The position numbers were made by a program, and so were the translations under genes. Positions 1 through 5,972 of a DNA stretch of 6,544 bases are shown piece after piece. The stretch spans positions 1 to 6,544 of the forward strand of contig CAMBWL010000050.1 in the NCBI GenBank assembly GCA_945871625.1. The letters run 5' to 3'. The first letter of the stretch is position 1; each line of letters starts with the position of its first letter. A model generated the notes under the pieces. That model ran no database searches. It saw only the letters and a list, made by a program, of their open reading frames with translations, and was not told the DNA's origin. The stretch comes from Bifidobacterium breve (GTDB lineage Bacteria; Actinomycetota; Acidimicrobiia; Acidimicrobiales; Ilumatobacteraceae).

Positions 1-534
1 GGCCTCTTGAATCGACATCTGTGATTTATATCCGGCTTTGAGTCGAGTCAGAACCGCTTCGCTGTCCCCACCCAACACCGAATAATCGTGCTCATCCAAC
101 ACCGTGCCGTCGTACAGCACGTGAAACAGTCTGTCGGATGATGCATCGCTGCCAATTTCGGCGACTAATAGTTCGACCTCCATTGGTTTTGGTCCCTCAC
201 TGAACATCTGACTCAAAATCTGCGCATATTGATTGGCCAAACTACGGGCATCCACGTCCTGCCTCGAGAATTGGTAGCCCTTGAGATCTGCGGCTCGCAC
301 CCCAGCAACACGAAGTTGATCAAATTCGTTGTATTTGCCGACACCTGCGAAGGCAATTCGATCATAAATTTCACTGATCTTGTGCAAAGTCGTGGAAGGA
401 TTTTCTGAAATGATGGCAATACCATTTTCGTATTGCAAAGCCACAAGCGTGCGACCGCGGGCGATGCCTTTTCGGGCGTAGTCAGCCCGATCTTTCATGA
501 ATTGTTCTGGTGGAACGTAGTAGGGCATGCTCAT
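1..534 (-). CDS. prcA: 20S proteasome alpha subunit PrcA, 3' end missing
   Basis: This is the outer-ring alpha subunit of the 20S proteasome. It is catalytically inactive; it forms the gated entry pore and the surface on which the ATPase ring docks. Translating from 534 gives 178 open codons to the window edge, so the C-terminal part (perhaps a quarter) lies outside. The start MSMPYYVPPEQ, followed by a basic ARKGIARG stretch, closely resembles mycobacterial PrcA, which begins MSFPYFISPEQ. ENPS, KISEIYDRI, GKYNEFD and the later KPMEVELLVAEI stretch also fit the family. I chose the ATG at 534-532, which overlaps the prcB TGA as ATGA, over the in-frame ATG at 528, because it reproduces the family's N terminus and implies translational coupling with prcB. 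No separate ribosome site is needed. Recognition by remembered family sequence, not by a search. Confidence 0.96.
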   Translation of the reverse strand, partial: MSMPYYVPPEQFMKDRADYARKGIARGRTLVALQYENGIAIISENPSTTLHKISEIYDRIAFAGVGKYNEFDQLRVAGVRAADLKGYQFSRQDVDARSLANQYAQILSQMFSEGPKPMEVELLVAEIGSDASSDRLFHVLYDGTVLDEHDYSVLGGDSEAVLTRLKAGYKSQMSIQEA

Positions 535-1316
535 CGCGATCCAACTTCTTTGGCGATTTCGCCATATATCTGAGCCAACTTGTCGTTAGAGATCGCACTC
601 CATCCATCTTTGGTGATTGAAGCCACAACTGGATAGATGCCCCGCAAGGCGTCCGGACCACCCGTGGCCGAGTCTGCATCTGACGCTTCCCACAATGCTT
701 TGGCGCAAAGTTTCACAGCGTCGTCAACTGTGAGATCACGACGCCAAGCAACTCGCATCACAGTGCTGGCATGCAACATTCCAGAGCCCGTGGCGACAAA
801 ATCTTTCTCTTCATAACGACCACCGGTGACGTCATAGTCCCATAATCTGCCCGATTTTGATGACAGATCAAATCCGGCGAAAATCGGGACGACCACAAGG
901 CCTTGCATCGCTGCTGGCAAGTTACTGCGCACGAACATCGACAATTGATTCGCTTTACCCTCGAGAGAAAGAGTCTGGCCTTCGACTTTTTCGTAGTGTT
1001 CTAGTTGCAATTGAAAAAGTTTGATCATTTCCATGGCTGGTCCGGCTGCACCCGCAATTGCTACACCACTAAAATCGTCTGCCGAAACGACTTTCTCCAT
1101 GCTGCGGTGACTAATCAGGTTGCCCGACGTGGCGCGACGATCTCCCGCCATGACCACCCCACCCGAACAACGCATCGCCACGCAGGTCGTGGCGTGTGGA
1201 ATGTCTAAATCATTTTCGTCCGAGTGCAATGCAAACGGCGACAATCCGACTCGTTTGAGTAATTCTCCAAAATTTGCACCTGGGTCAGAACCAGCAGCGA
1301 ACATCGGCATAGCCAT
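531..1316 (-). CDS. prcB: 20S proteasome beta subunit PrcB, with propeptide
   Basis: This is the catalytic inner-ring subunit of the 20S proteasome, an N-terminal threonine hydrolase that degrades pupylated proteins. The 261-residue precursor carries a 42-residue propeptide that ends in PHA. Cleavage before Thr43 would expose the nucleophile in TTCVAM. Expected active-site residues are visible: Asp59 in GDRRAT (position 17 of the mature chain), Lys75 (mature 33), Ser178 in GSG, and the DSATGG stretch at 215-220, where the family's second Asp and Ser/Thr lie. LEHYEK and AAMQGL also match mycobacterial PrcB. It follows pup by 15 bases and overlaps prcA by four. ATG at 1316 is the first of three closely spaced in-frame ATGs (residues 1, 3 and 5). 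None has a clear Shine-Dalgarno sequence, but a TATCCT hexamer sits exactly 6 bases before the first. Residues 3 or 5 could be the true start; the mature enzyme would be unchanged. Confidence 0.97.
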   Translation of the reverse strand: MAMPMFAAGSDPGANFGELLKRVGLSPFALHSDENDLDIPHATTCVAMRCSGGVVMAGDRRATSGNLISHRSMEKVVSADDFSGVAIAGAAGPAMEMIKLFQLQLEHYEKVEGQTLSLEGKANQLSMFVRSNLPAAMQGLVVVPIFAGFDLSSKSGRLWDYDVTGGRYEEKDFVATGSGMLHASTVMRVAWRRDLTVDDAVKLCAKALWEASDADSATGGPDALRGIYPVVASITKDGWSAISNDKLAQIYGEIAKEVGSR

Positions 1317-1322
1317 ATTTTT

Positions 1323-1328
1323 AGGATA
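1323..1328 (-). promoter_or_regulatory. possible -10 element for a leaderless prcB transcript
   Basis: On the minus strand TATCCT is followed by six bases (AAAAAT) and then the prcB ATG. That is the spacing at which transcription would begin on the A of the start codon. No convincing -35 is seen within the end of pup, and prcB has no Shine-Dalgarno sequence. Since prcB can also be co-transcribed with pup 15 bases away, this is only a candidate internal promoter. Confidence 0.25.
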
Positions 1329-1331
1329 CGG

Positions 1332-1526
1332 CTATTGGCCACCTTTCTGCACGTAACTCTTTACGAAGTCCTCAGCGTTCGACTCAAGAACTTCGTCGAT
1401 CTCATCGAGTAGGTCGTCTAAATCCGCCTTCAGTTTTTCACCCTTGGGTGCAAGCTTCGTTTCGGTTACGACTTCTTCTTTTACTCGGTCAGTGGTTGAT
1501 TTTTGTTTTCGGGTTCTCTCGGCCAT
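1332..1526 (-). CDS. pup: prokaryotic ubiquitin-like protein Pup (GGQ form)
   Basis: Pup is the small, mostly disordered protein tag that is linked to lysines of proteins destined for the proteasome. The 64 residues show the family layout: a basic, variable N terminus (ERTRKQK), then an acidic helix-forming half with DLDDLLDEIDEVLE at 35-48, which is the region known to bind the ARC/Mpa coiled coil, then NAEDFV, and the invariant end YVQKGGQ. The final residue is Gln64, so Dop must deamidate it to Glu before ligation; Dop is encoded 60 bases upstream. The length matches the family (about 60-70). The ATG at 1526 has no Shine-Dalgarno sequence before it, but it lies 6 bases after a -10-like hexamer, which suggests a leaderless message. 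pup leads a tight pup-prcB-prcA group. Confidence 0.98.
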   Translation of the reverse strand: MAERTRKQKSTTDRVKEEVVTETKLAPKGEKLKADLDDLLDEIDEVLESNAEDFVKSYVQKGGQ

Positions 1527-1532
1527 ATGCGC

Positions 1533-1560
1533 ACGATAGCCAATAAAACGACCGAAGCAA
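1533..1560 (-). promoter_or_regulatory. putative promoter of pup-prcB-prcA
   Basis: Read on the minus strand, TTGCTT (1555-1560) and TATCGT (1533-1538) are separated by 16 bases in the only sizeable gap of the proteasome gene cluster. The -10-like hexamer ends 6 bases before the pup ATG, so transcription would start at or next to the A of the start codon. This agrees with the absence of a Shine-Dalgarno sequence. The -35 agrees with TTGACA only in part. Inferred from spacing and sequence, without transcription data. Confidence 0.38.
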
Positions 1561-1586
1561 AACTATTGCGAATCAGCCAGAAAAGC

Positions 1587-3104
1587 TCAGTTGGTTGGCC
1601 TAAAGTCAGAACTAGCGACTTGATTTCCGAGCATCGCTACCAATTCGACTGGTGATTGGCATTGTTCGAATAAGTGTTCGGTCATCGCTTTCGTTCCTCG
1701 CAATGGCTCCATCATTGGCACGCGCCTAAGCGGCTCTTTGCCGATGTCGAATACGATGCTGTCCCAATTCGCCGCCACTACATCAGATGGCCACTTCTTC
1801 AAACACATCCCTCGAAAATATGCGCGTGTTGTGTCAGGTGGAGTGTCAATCGCACGAAGTACATCTGCATCATTGACCATCGTCTCTAGATTGGCGCGTA
1901 ATGCCAGACACTTTTCGCGACGCATATCGTGATACTGCAAATCAATCGCTTTCAACCGAGGGTCGTTGTTGCGCAAATTGTGGCGCTCCGACATGCCATC
2001 GATGATTCGCTTCTTTGCAACCCAGTCGACGATATGGCTTTGCGAGAGTGGATCTTCCTTCAAACCTTCAATCACCTCGCGCCACCTTCGCAAAATCAGT
2101 TTCCCGTCCTCGTCTCCGACCGATTCGAGACCGAATTGTGTGGCGTAGCGCTCGGCTCGTTCACAGAGGATTTCTTGAAGCTCAAGCGCCGTCAAAGTTT
2201 TGCCTGACTCCAACAAAATCTTTTGACGCAATGTCGGGTCGTGGCTTACCTGTCGTATCGCCGCCACAGGGGTCGCCAGCAACAGGTCATCGTCAAGTTG
2301 TCGATCTTCGATCATCGCCAACAAGATCGCTGTTGTTCCAAGTTTGAGAAACGTCGCGACCTCGCTCATATTTGCATCACCCACAATCACATGAAGACGG
2401 CGATATTTGCTCGGATCACAGTGGGGCTCGTCCCGAGTGTTGACGATGGGTCGTTTCAGTGTGGTTTCTAATCCAATTTCCTCTTCAAAAAAATCGGCAC
2501 GTTGCGAGATTTGATACGCAACAGAGCTGCTTGGCATGCCTTCAAATTCGCTGCCGACCTTGCCGGCTCCGCAAAAAATTTGGCGGGTTACAAAATGCGA
2601 TGTGATCAATCTCGCCATTTCTCCAAACGGTGTAGCCCTACTCAGCAAGTAATTTTCGTGACATCCGTAACTATTGCCTTTTCCATCCGAATTATTTTTG
2701 TAGACCACGAGTTCGGCGCCCTTGGGCAACAGGGTTTTTGCAGTCGCCATGCTTTGCCTGACAATCTCTTCACCTGCGCGATCAAAAAGCAGCGCCTCCG
2801 ATGCGAACCTACATTCAGGTGTCGAAATTTCGGGATGCGCGTGATCAACGTAGTATCGAGCACCGTTGGTCAAGACCGTATTCACCATCTGTACCTCAAT
2901 GTCGGGTGGAAAGACATCGTCAAGGTTGTAGCCCCGGGCGTCCGAGCCGGGCATCTCTGCGGCAAAGTCCCAGCCAATCGACGAATCAAATCGACTGACA
3001 TACGAATTAATCAATAAAGATGAGGATGTGATCGGGCTTGAGTCCATCCCTATGGCGATTATCCCGTATTCGGTTTCTATACCGAGAACCTTGGCGATGC
3101 TCAA
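1587..3104 (-). CDS. dop: Pup deamidase/depupylase Dop
   Basis: Dop uses ATP as a cofactor to deamidate the C-terminal Gln of Pup and to cut the isopeptide bond between Pup and its targets. It has the carboxylate-amine ligase fold shared with the Pup ligase PafA. In 505 residues it shows IETEYG at 9-14 (Glu10 and Glu12 for metal and ATP), the Dop-type stretch WDF..E.P..DARGYNL at 45-61, YVDHAHPE at 85-92 with Asp87 as the likely catalytic Asp, KNNSDGKGNSYG.HENYL at 136-153, and GLETTLKR..VNTRDEPH at 211-228. DHAHPE and the DARG region indicate Dop; PafA typically has a GSHPE-type motif and lacks the DARG insertion. The start is TTG at 3104: an in-frame TAG lies only four codons upstream, the next in-frame ATG would be at residue 20 and would remove the metal-binding Glu residues, and AGGGG precedes the TTG by 6 bases. 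It follows arc by 9 bases, so the two are very likely co-transcribed. Confidence 0.95.
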   Translation of the reverse strand: MSIAKVLGIETEYGIIAIGMDSSPITSSSLLINSYVSRFDSSIGWDFAAEMPGSDARGYNLDDVFPPDIEVQMVNTVLTNGARYYVDHAHPEISTPECRFASEALLFDRAGEEIVRQSMATAKTLLPKGAELVVYKNNSDGKGNSYGCHENYLLSRATPFGEMARLITSHFVTRQIFCGAGKVGSEFEGMPSSSVAYQISQRADFFEEEIGLETTLKRPIVNTRDEPHCDPSKYRRLHVIVGDANMSEVATFLKLGTTAILLAMIEDRQLDDDLLLATPVAAIRQVSHDPTLRQKILLESGKTLTALELQEILCERAERYATQFGLESVGDEDGKLILRRWREVIEGLKEDPLSQSHIVDWVAKKRIIDGMSERHNLRNNDPRLKAIDLQYHDMRREKCLALRANLETMVNDADVLRAIDTPPDTTRAYFRGMCLKKWPSDVVAANWDSIVFDIGKEPLRRVPMMEPLRGTKAMTEHLFEQCQSPVELVAMLGNQVASSDFRPTN

Positions 3105-3110
3105 AATATA

Positions 3111-3115
3111 CCCCT
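3111..3115 (-). promoter_or_regulatory. ribosome binding site that fixes the TTG start of dop
   Basis: AGGGG on the minus strand lies 6 bases before the TTG at 3104-3102 and overlaps the arc stop codon (CTAGGGG). Because an in-frame TAG lies just upstream and no ATG or GTG occurs before conserved sequence, this site supports TTG initiation. It also suggests that ribosomes finishing arc may start dop directly. Confidence 0.6.
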
Positions 3116-4790
3116 AGAGGTATTGTCCTGTGGCGGTCTTTTCGATTGCCCGCCCGCCAGAGTTCGTATCCTTGTCGTCGCGCACGAGGGTGCGTATGAA
3201 GACAATTCGTTCGCCCTTCTTGCCGGAAATCTTCGCCCAATCGTCGGGGTTGGTTGTATTCGGTAGATCTTCATGCTCTTTGAACTCTTGTCGAATCGAA
3301 GTCGTCAGGTCTTCGGTCGACACACCACGTTTGCCTCCTGCAATAAGTCGCTTAATCGCCAATTTTTTGGCTCGGCGCACTATGTTTTCAATCATTGCGC
3401 CAGACGCGAAGTCTTTGAAATACATCACGTCGCGATCCCCATTTTGATATGTGACTTCCAAGAATTGGTTCGCTTGATTTTGGCGATACATCTCGTCAAC
3501 CGTACGTTCGATCATCGCTGTGACCGCTGCGCCAATTGAGCCACCGTGTTGATCGATTTCAGAATCAGCGATCGGTACTTCGACGGTCAAGTACCTCGAG
3601 AAGATTTGTCGGGCGGCAGATTCGTCTGGTCGGTCGATGCGTATTTTTACGTCAAGTCGACCTGGTCGCAAAATTGCGGGGTCGATCAAGTCTTCGCGAT
3701 TCGTCGCCCCAATCACGATGACATTGCGTAGACCCTCTACTCCGTCGATTTCTGCCAAAAGTTGTGGCACGATGGTCGACTCCATATCTGACGAGATACC
3801 AGTGCCCCGCGTGCGAAACATCGAGTCCATTTCGTCGAAGAAAACGATGACTGGCCAACCCTCTTCACTTTTTTCGCGAGCGCGCTGAAAAATGAGCCTG
3901 ATTTGTCGCTCGGTTTCGCCCACATATTTGTTGAGCAGTTCCGGACCCTTGATATTTATAAAGTAACTCTTTGCCTTCTCGCCGCCGTTTGCGGATGAGA
4001 CTTTCTTCGCCAAACTATTGGCCACGGCTTTGGCAATCAGCGTCTTGCCGCATCCTGGTGGACCGTAGAGCAAGATTCCCTTCGGTGCGGGTAATTGGTG
4101 TTCGGCAAATAGCTCGCCATACAAAAATGGCAACTCGACCGCGTCCGCGATTTCTTCAATCTGGCCGTCCAACCCACCAATGTCTGAGTAGGAAATATCC
4201 GGAACTTCTTCCAAAAGTAGGTGCTCTATTTCTGGTTGACTGAGGCGCTCTAGCAACAGGTTCGATTTCGGATCCATTCTCAACAAGTCACCGCTGCGCA
4301 AGTGGGTGCCGCGCATCGAATCTGCCAACTCGCAAACTCTCTCATCATCACCTCGACACGTGACCACGGCGCGAACGCCATCCTCAAGCAGCTCTTTGAG
4401 ATGAACGACTTCACCGACAATTTCGGCGACGCGGACCTTGACAATGTTGAAACTTTCGTTGAGCACGACCTCGCAGCCCCGTTCAAGATTTTCGAGATCA
4501 ATATCAGGATGCACTGCGACGCGCATTTTTCTGCCGTTAGTCAGTATGTCGACTGTTTGATCATCGTTCTTGCCGACGACGACGCCGTATCCACTTGGTG
4601 GTTGGGTCAGCTTCTCGACTTCATCGCGCAGCGAAGCTATGTGCTCCCGTGATTCGCGCAATGTATAAGAGAGCTTTTCGTTTTGAGACACTGCTTGGGC
4701 TAACTGCCCTTTTGTTGCGAGCAAATTTTCTTCGAGTTGACGGGTTCGGTCACGCACCGATTCAGTATTTGGATCGCCCTCTCGTGCCAT
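3114..4790 (-). CDS. arc: proteasome-associated AAA+ ATPase ARC/Mpa
   Basis: This is the hexameric ATPase that captures pupylated proteins, unfolds them and feeds them into the 20S proteasome. The 558 residues show: an N-terminal coiled coil at about 12-62, the Pup-docking element; an interdomain with OB folds at about 66-190; then one AAA+ module with Walker A GPPGCGKT (243-250), the KYVGETER stretch (288-295), Walker B VIVFFDE (314-320, Asp319 and Glu320), sensor-1 Asn364 in GATNRED, and the putative arginine fingers Arg375 and Arg378 in LRPGR. The C terminus is GQYL (555-558), the tail that inserts into pockets of the alpha ring. It is shorter than Mycobacterium tuberculosis Mpa (609), mostly ahead of the coiled coil. 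The ATG at 4790 has AAAGGCGGAA 7 bases upstream. It is the first gene of the minus-strand cluster. Actinobacterial homologues are named arc or mpa. Confidence 0.97.
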   Translation of the reverse strand: MAREGDPNTESVRDRTRQLEENLLATKGQLAQAVSQNEKLSYTLRESREHIASLRDEVEKLTQPPSGYGVVVGKNDDQTVDILTNGRKMRVAVHPDIDLENLERGCEVVLNESFNIVKVRVAEIVGEVVHLKELLEDGVRAVVTCRGDDERVCELADSMRGTHLRSGDLLRMDPKSNLLLERLSQPEIEHLLLEEVPDISYSDIGGLDGQIEEIADAVELPFLYGELFAEHQLPAPKGILLYGPPGCGKTLIAKAVANSLAKKVSSANGGEKAKSYFINIKGPELLNKYVGETERQIRLIFQRAREKSEEGWPVIVFFDEMDSMFRTRGTGISSDMESTIVPQLLAEIDGVEGLRNVIVIGATNREDLIDPAILRPGRLDVKIRIDRPDESAARQIFSRYLTVEVPIADSEIDQHGGSIGAAVTAMIERTVDEMYRQNQANQFLEVTYQNGDRDVMYFKDFASGAMIENIVRRAKKLAIKRLIAGGKRGVSTEDLTTSIRQEFKEHEDLPNTTNPDDWAKISGKKGERIVFIRTLVRDDKDTNSGGRAIEKTATGQYL

Positions 4791-4796
4791 CGTGAA

Positions 4797-4806
4797 TTCC
4801 GCCTTT
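4797..4806 (-). promoter_or_regulatory. ribosome binding site of arc
   Basis: AAAGGCGGAA on the minus strand contains GGCGGA 7 bases before the ATG at 4790. It supports that ATG as the start and contrasts with pup and prcB, which lack such a site. Confidence 0.55.
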
Positions 4807-4835
4807 CAAGTCGCGAGCCCTACCGTATAGGTCAA

Positions 4836-4856
4836 ACGACTCAATCCAAAAGTCGT
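4836..4856. repeat. inverted repeat ACGACT-N9-AGTCGT, possible operator
   Basis: The arms ACGACT (4836-4841) and AGTCGT (4851-4856) are perfect reverse complements separated by 9 bases. The centre-to-centre distance is 15 bases. The repeat overlaps the proposed arc -35 (4844-4849) and lies about 90 bases before the ferredoxin start. It could be a binding site for a dimeric regulator, but six-base arms can arise by chance. Confidence 0.3.
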
Positions 4857-4930
4857 CTTATTGGCACGAAATCACCAGAAAGCCCGTGTAGCCTATTTTC
4901 GTTGTCAACAGTTGTAGATACATAAAATTC

Positions 4931-4936
4931 AAGGAG
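4931..4936 (+). promoter_or_regulatory. ribosome binding site of the ferredoxin gene
   Basis: AAGGAG is the strongest Shine-Dalgarno sequence in the window. It lies 10 bases before the ATG at 4947, slightly farther than the usual spacing. A second purine run, AAGGG (4941-4945), is too close to the start to serve. Confidence 0.6.
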
Positions 4937-4946
4937 AACCAAGGGT

Positions 4947-5192
4947 ATGAAAGTTTGGATCGATCAAGATCTTTGCACTGGCGATGGACTTTGCGAAGAA
5001 ATCGCGCCTGAGGTTTTCACTTTGCTTGACGACGGTTTGGCTTACGTCAAAGAAGGTGCGACTGTCTATGCCACCGCCAAAGGAAACGCACAGGGTGCCG
5101 CCGGGGTTGCAAACTTCGCAGACTCGCAACTCGACGCAGTCGTAGAGTCAGCCGAAGAATGCCCTGGTGAGTGCATCTTCATCGAACCCTAA
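4947..5192 (+). CDS. single-cluster ferredoxin (3Fe-4S or Asp-ligated 4Fe-4S)
   Basis: This is a small, acidic, cytoplasmic electron carrier of 81 residues. It begins MKVWIDQDLC, and its cluster motif is C10-T-G-D13-G-L-C16, with a C72-P pair near the C terminus. It therefore has three of the four usual Cys ligands, with Asp13 at the second position. Many actinobacterial ferredoxins of this spacing carry a 3Fe-4S cluster; the Pyrococcus furiosus ferredoxin has Asp at the same place and binds a fourth iron through it. Cys76 (CPGEC) is an extra Cys of unknown role. The stretch at about 36-60 is a longer, Ala/Gly-rich middle segment than in minimal ferredoxins of this type. The gene is alone on the plus strand, divergent from arc and convergent with trmI. 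Such ferredoxins often serve cytochrome P450s or other oxidoreductases, but no redox partner is encoded nearby, so its job is unknown. Confidence 0.9.
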   Translation: MKVWIDQDLCTGDGLCEEIAPEVFTLLDDGLAYVKEGATVYATAKGNAQGAAGVANFADSQLDAVVESAEECPGECIFIEP

Positions 5193-5198
5193 AAATAT

Positions 5199-5960
5199 TT
5201 AGACCCCGACAAATCGGGCTGAAGTCAAGAATCCGGTGTGTGCGACCATTCGATGATCTGGTCTGACTGACGCTCCGTCGATATGCCAAGTGCGATGTAA
5301 CACTTCGAGTGTTCGATGGTCAAGCCAGCCGTCTCGCATCGACTCGCGGGTCTTGACCGCCTGGGTAATGCTCGGCGAATAAGAAACCAGAATCGCTCCC
5401 TTGCGCAATGCACCTTGCGCATGGGGCACTACCTGCCATGGCTCTGGTAAATCGAGAACCATTCTGTCAAAGCCCGTTTCAGAAATGCCCGCATAAACGT
5501 CTCGCACTGAGACGTGATAGTGGCTCAAAGCGTCAGCGCCCAGATATTCTCGGACATTTGTTTGGGCACGATTGGCAAAATCTTCACGAATTTCATAACC
5601 AGTAACTTCTGCTCCATAGCGAAGCAGGGTCAATGACAACGCTCCAGAACCCAATCCCGATTCGAAGACCTTGGCCTGCGGAAAAATATCTGCCATCATG
5701 CAAATCGGCGCGAGATCTTTCGGATAAATCACTTGCGCGCCACGTGGCATTTGAATTACAAAATCTTCGAGGGTCGGACGCAGAACAATATATTCAGCGC
5801 CCTTGGTCGACCTAAGTATTGATCCCTCTTCGATTTGCAATAGATCGCCGTGCGCCAAAAATCCGGAGTGAGTATGAAACTCTCCGTCTTTTTTTAGCGT
5901 GAACAGGTATCGCCGTTTCTTGGCGTCAATCAACAAAACTTTTTCGCCGTAAGCAAACAT
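5199..5960 (-). CDS. trmI: tRNA (adenine(58)-N1)-methyltransferase TrmI
   Basis: The enzyme transfers a methyl group from S-adenosylmethionine to N1 of adenine 58 in the T-loop of tRNAs and works as a tetramer. The 253 residues show an N-terminal beta domain (about 1-75), then YPKDLAPI at 79-86 and the SAM-binding motif ESGLGSG at 100-106, an acidic strand end at Glu123, LDLPEPW at 169-175 with Asp170 as the likely catalytic Asp, and the C-terminal VRPDH...AHTGFL element. These match the homologue characterised from M. tuberculosis (Rv2118c), which lies near the proteasome genes there. The ATG at 5960 is secure on the upstream side: the in-frame TAA ending the previous gene lies only 12 bases before it. 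No clear Shine-Dalgarno sequence is visible, so initiation may depend on the upstream gene. It is the last gene of a three-gene minus-strand group. Confidence 0.94.
   Translation of the reverse strand: MFAYGEKVLLIDAKKRRYLFTLKKDGEFHTHSGFLAHGDLLQIEEGSILRSTKGAEYIVLRPTLEDFVIQMPRGAQVIYPKDLAPICMMADIFPQAKVFESGLGSGALSLTLLRYGAEVTGYEIREDFANRAQTNVREYLGADALSHYHVSVRDVYAGISETGFDRMVLDLPEPWQVVPHAQGALRKGAILVSYSPSITQAVKTRESMRDGWLDHRTLEVLHRTWHIDGASVRPDHRMVAHTGFLTSARFVGV
5205..5218 (-). terminator. weak hairpin at the 3' end of trmI
   Basis: CCCGA and TCGGG form a 5-base-pair stem around a 4-base loop, inside the last codons of trmI. Downstream on the minus strand comes GTCTAAATATTTTTAG, whose U-rich part starts several bases after the stem and just past the stop codon. 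Stem length and U-tract position are poor for an intrinsic terminator, and read-through into the ferredoxin antisense strand is possible. Confidence 0.25.
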
Positions 5961-5972
5961 TAAAACTGCTAC

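Larger units (their letters stand above)
4791..4946. promoter_or_regulatory. divergent intergenic region between arc and the ferredoxin gene
   Basis: These 156 bases separate two gene starts that point away from each other, so both promoters should lie here. For arc, TTGGAT (4844-4849) and TACGGT (4822-4827) on the minus strand are 16 bases apart, which would give a leader of about 25 bases containing a Shine-Dalgarno sequence (4797-4806). For the ferredoxin, the AT-rich stretch TAGATACATAAAAT (4915-4928) is the likely -10 area, with TTTTCG at 4896-4901 as a poor -35 for TACATA (4919-4924). A 6-base inverted repeat at 4836-4856 overlaps the proposed arc -35. The promoter elements are weak matches and only the overall role of the region is secure. 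Confidence 0.5.

Noticed and set aside
482..679. A 65-codon minus-strand frame across the prcB-prcA junction
   Set aside because: It overlaps the ends of two well-supported genes in another frame and has no features of its own.
2015..2347. A 110-codon plus-strand frame, with several overlapping ones at 1929-2471
   Set aside because: Several overlapping frames open in the same antisense stretch of dop, as expected from codon bias rather than from genes. The peptides are rich in Arg, Ser and Cys with no family resemblance.
2502..3017. A 171-codon open frame on the plus strand opposite dop
   Set aside because: It lies wholly antisense to conserved dop coding sequence, its translation shows no recognisable family or motif, and it has no convincing ribosome site. 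It is best explained as a shadow of the dop codon pattern.
1587..3104. Possibility that this gene is the Pup ligase pafA
   Set aside because: The DHAHPE motif, the WD...E.P..DARG insertion near residues 45-58, and the position directly after arc and before pup all fit Dop.
4947..5192. Minus-strand 66-codon frame at 4929-5129 opposite the ferredoxin
   Set aside because: The plus-strand frame has the strong ribosome site AAGGAG and a full ferredoxin cluster motif. The opposite frame has no recognisable content.
5888..5894. Seven-A run in trmI (minus strand, CTA AAA AAA G), a possible slippery heptamer
   Set aside because: The trmI frame is intact and encodes a full-length recognised protein across the run, and I see no downstream structure or extended -1 frame that would make frameshifting useful. 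A similar T run in dop near 2490 is rejected for the same reason.
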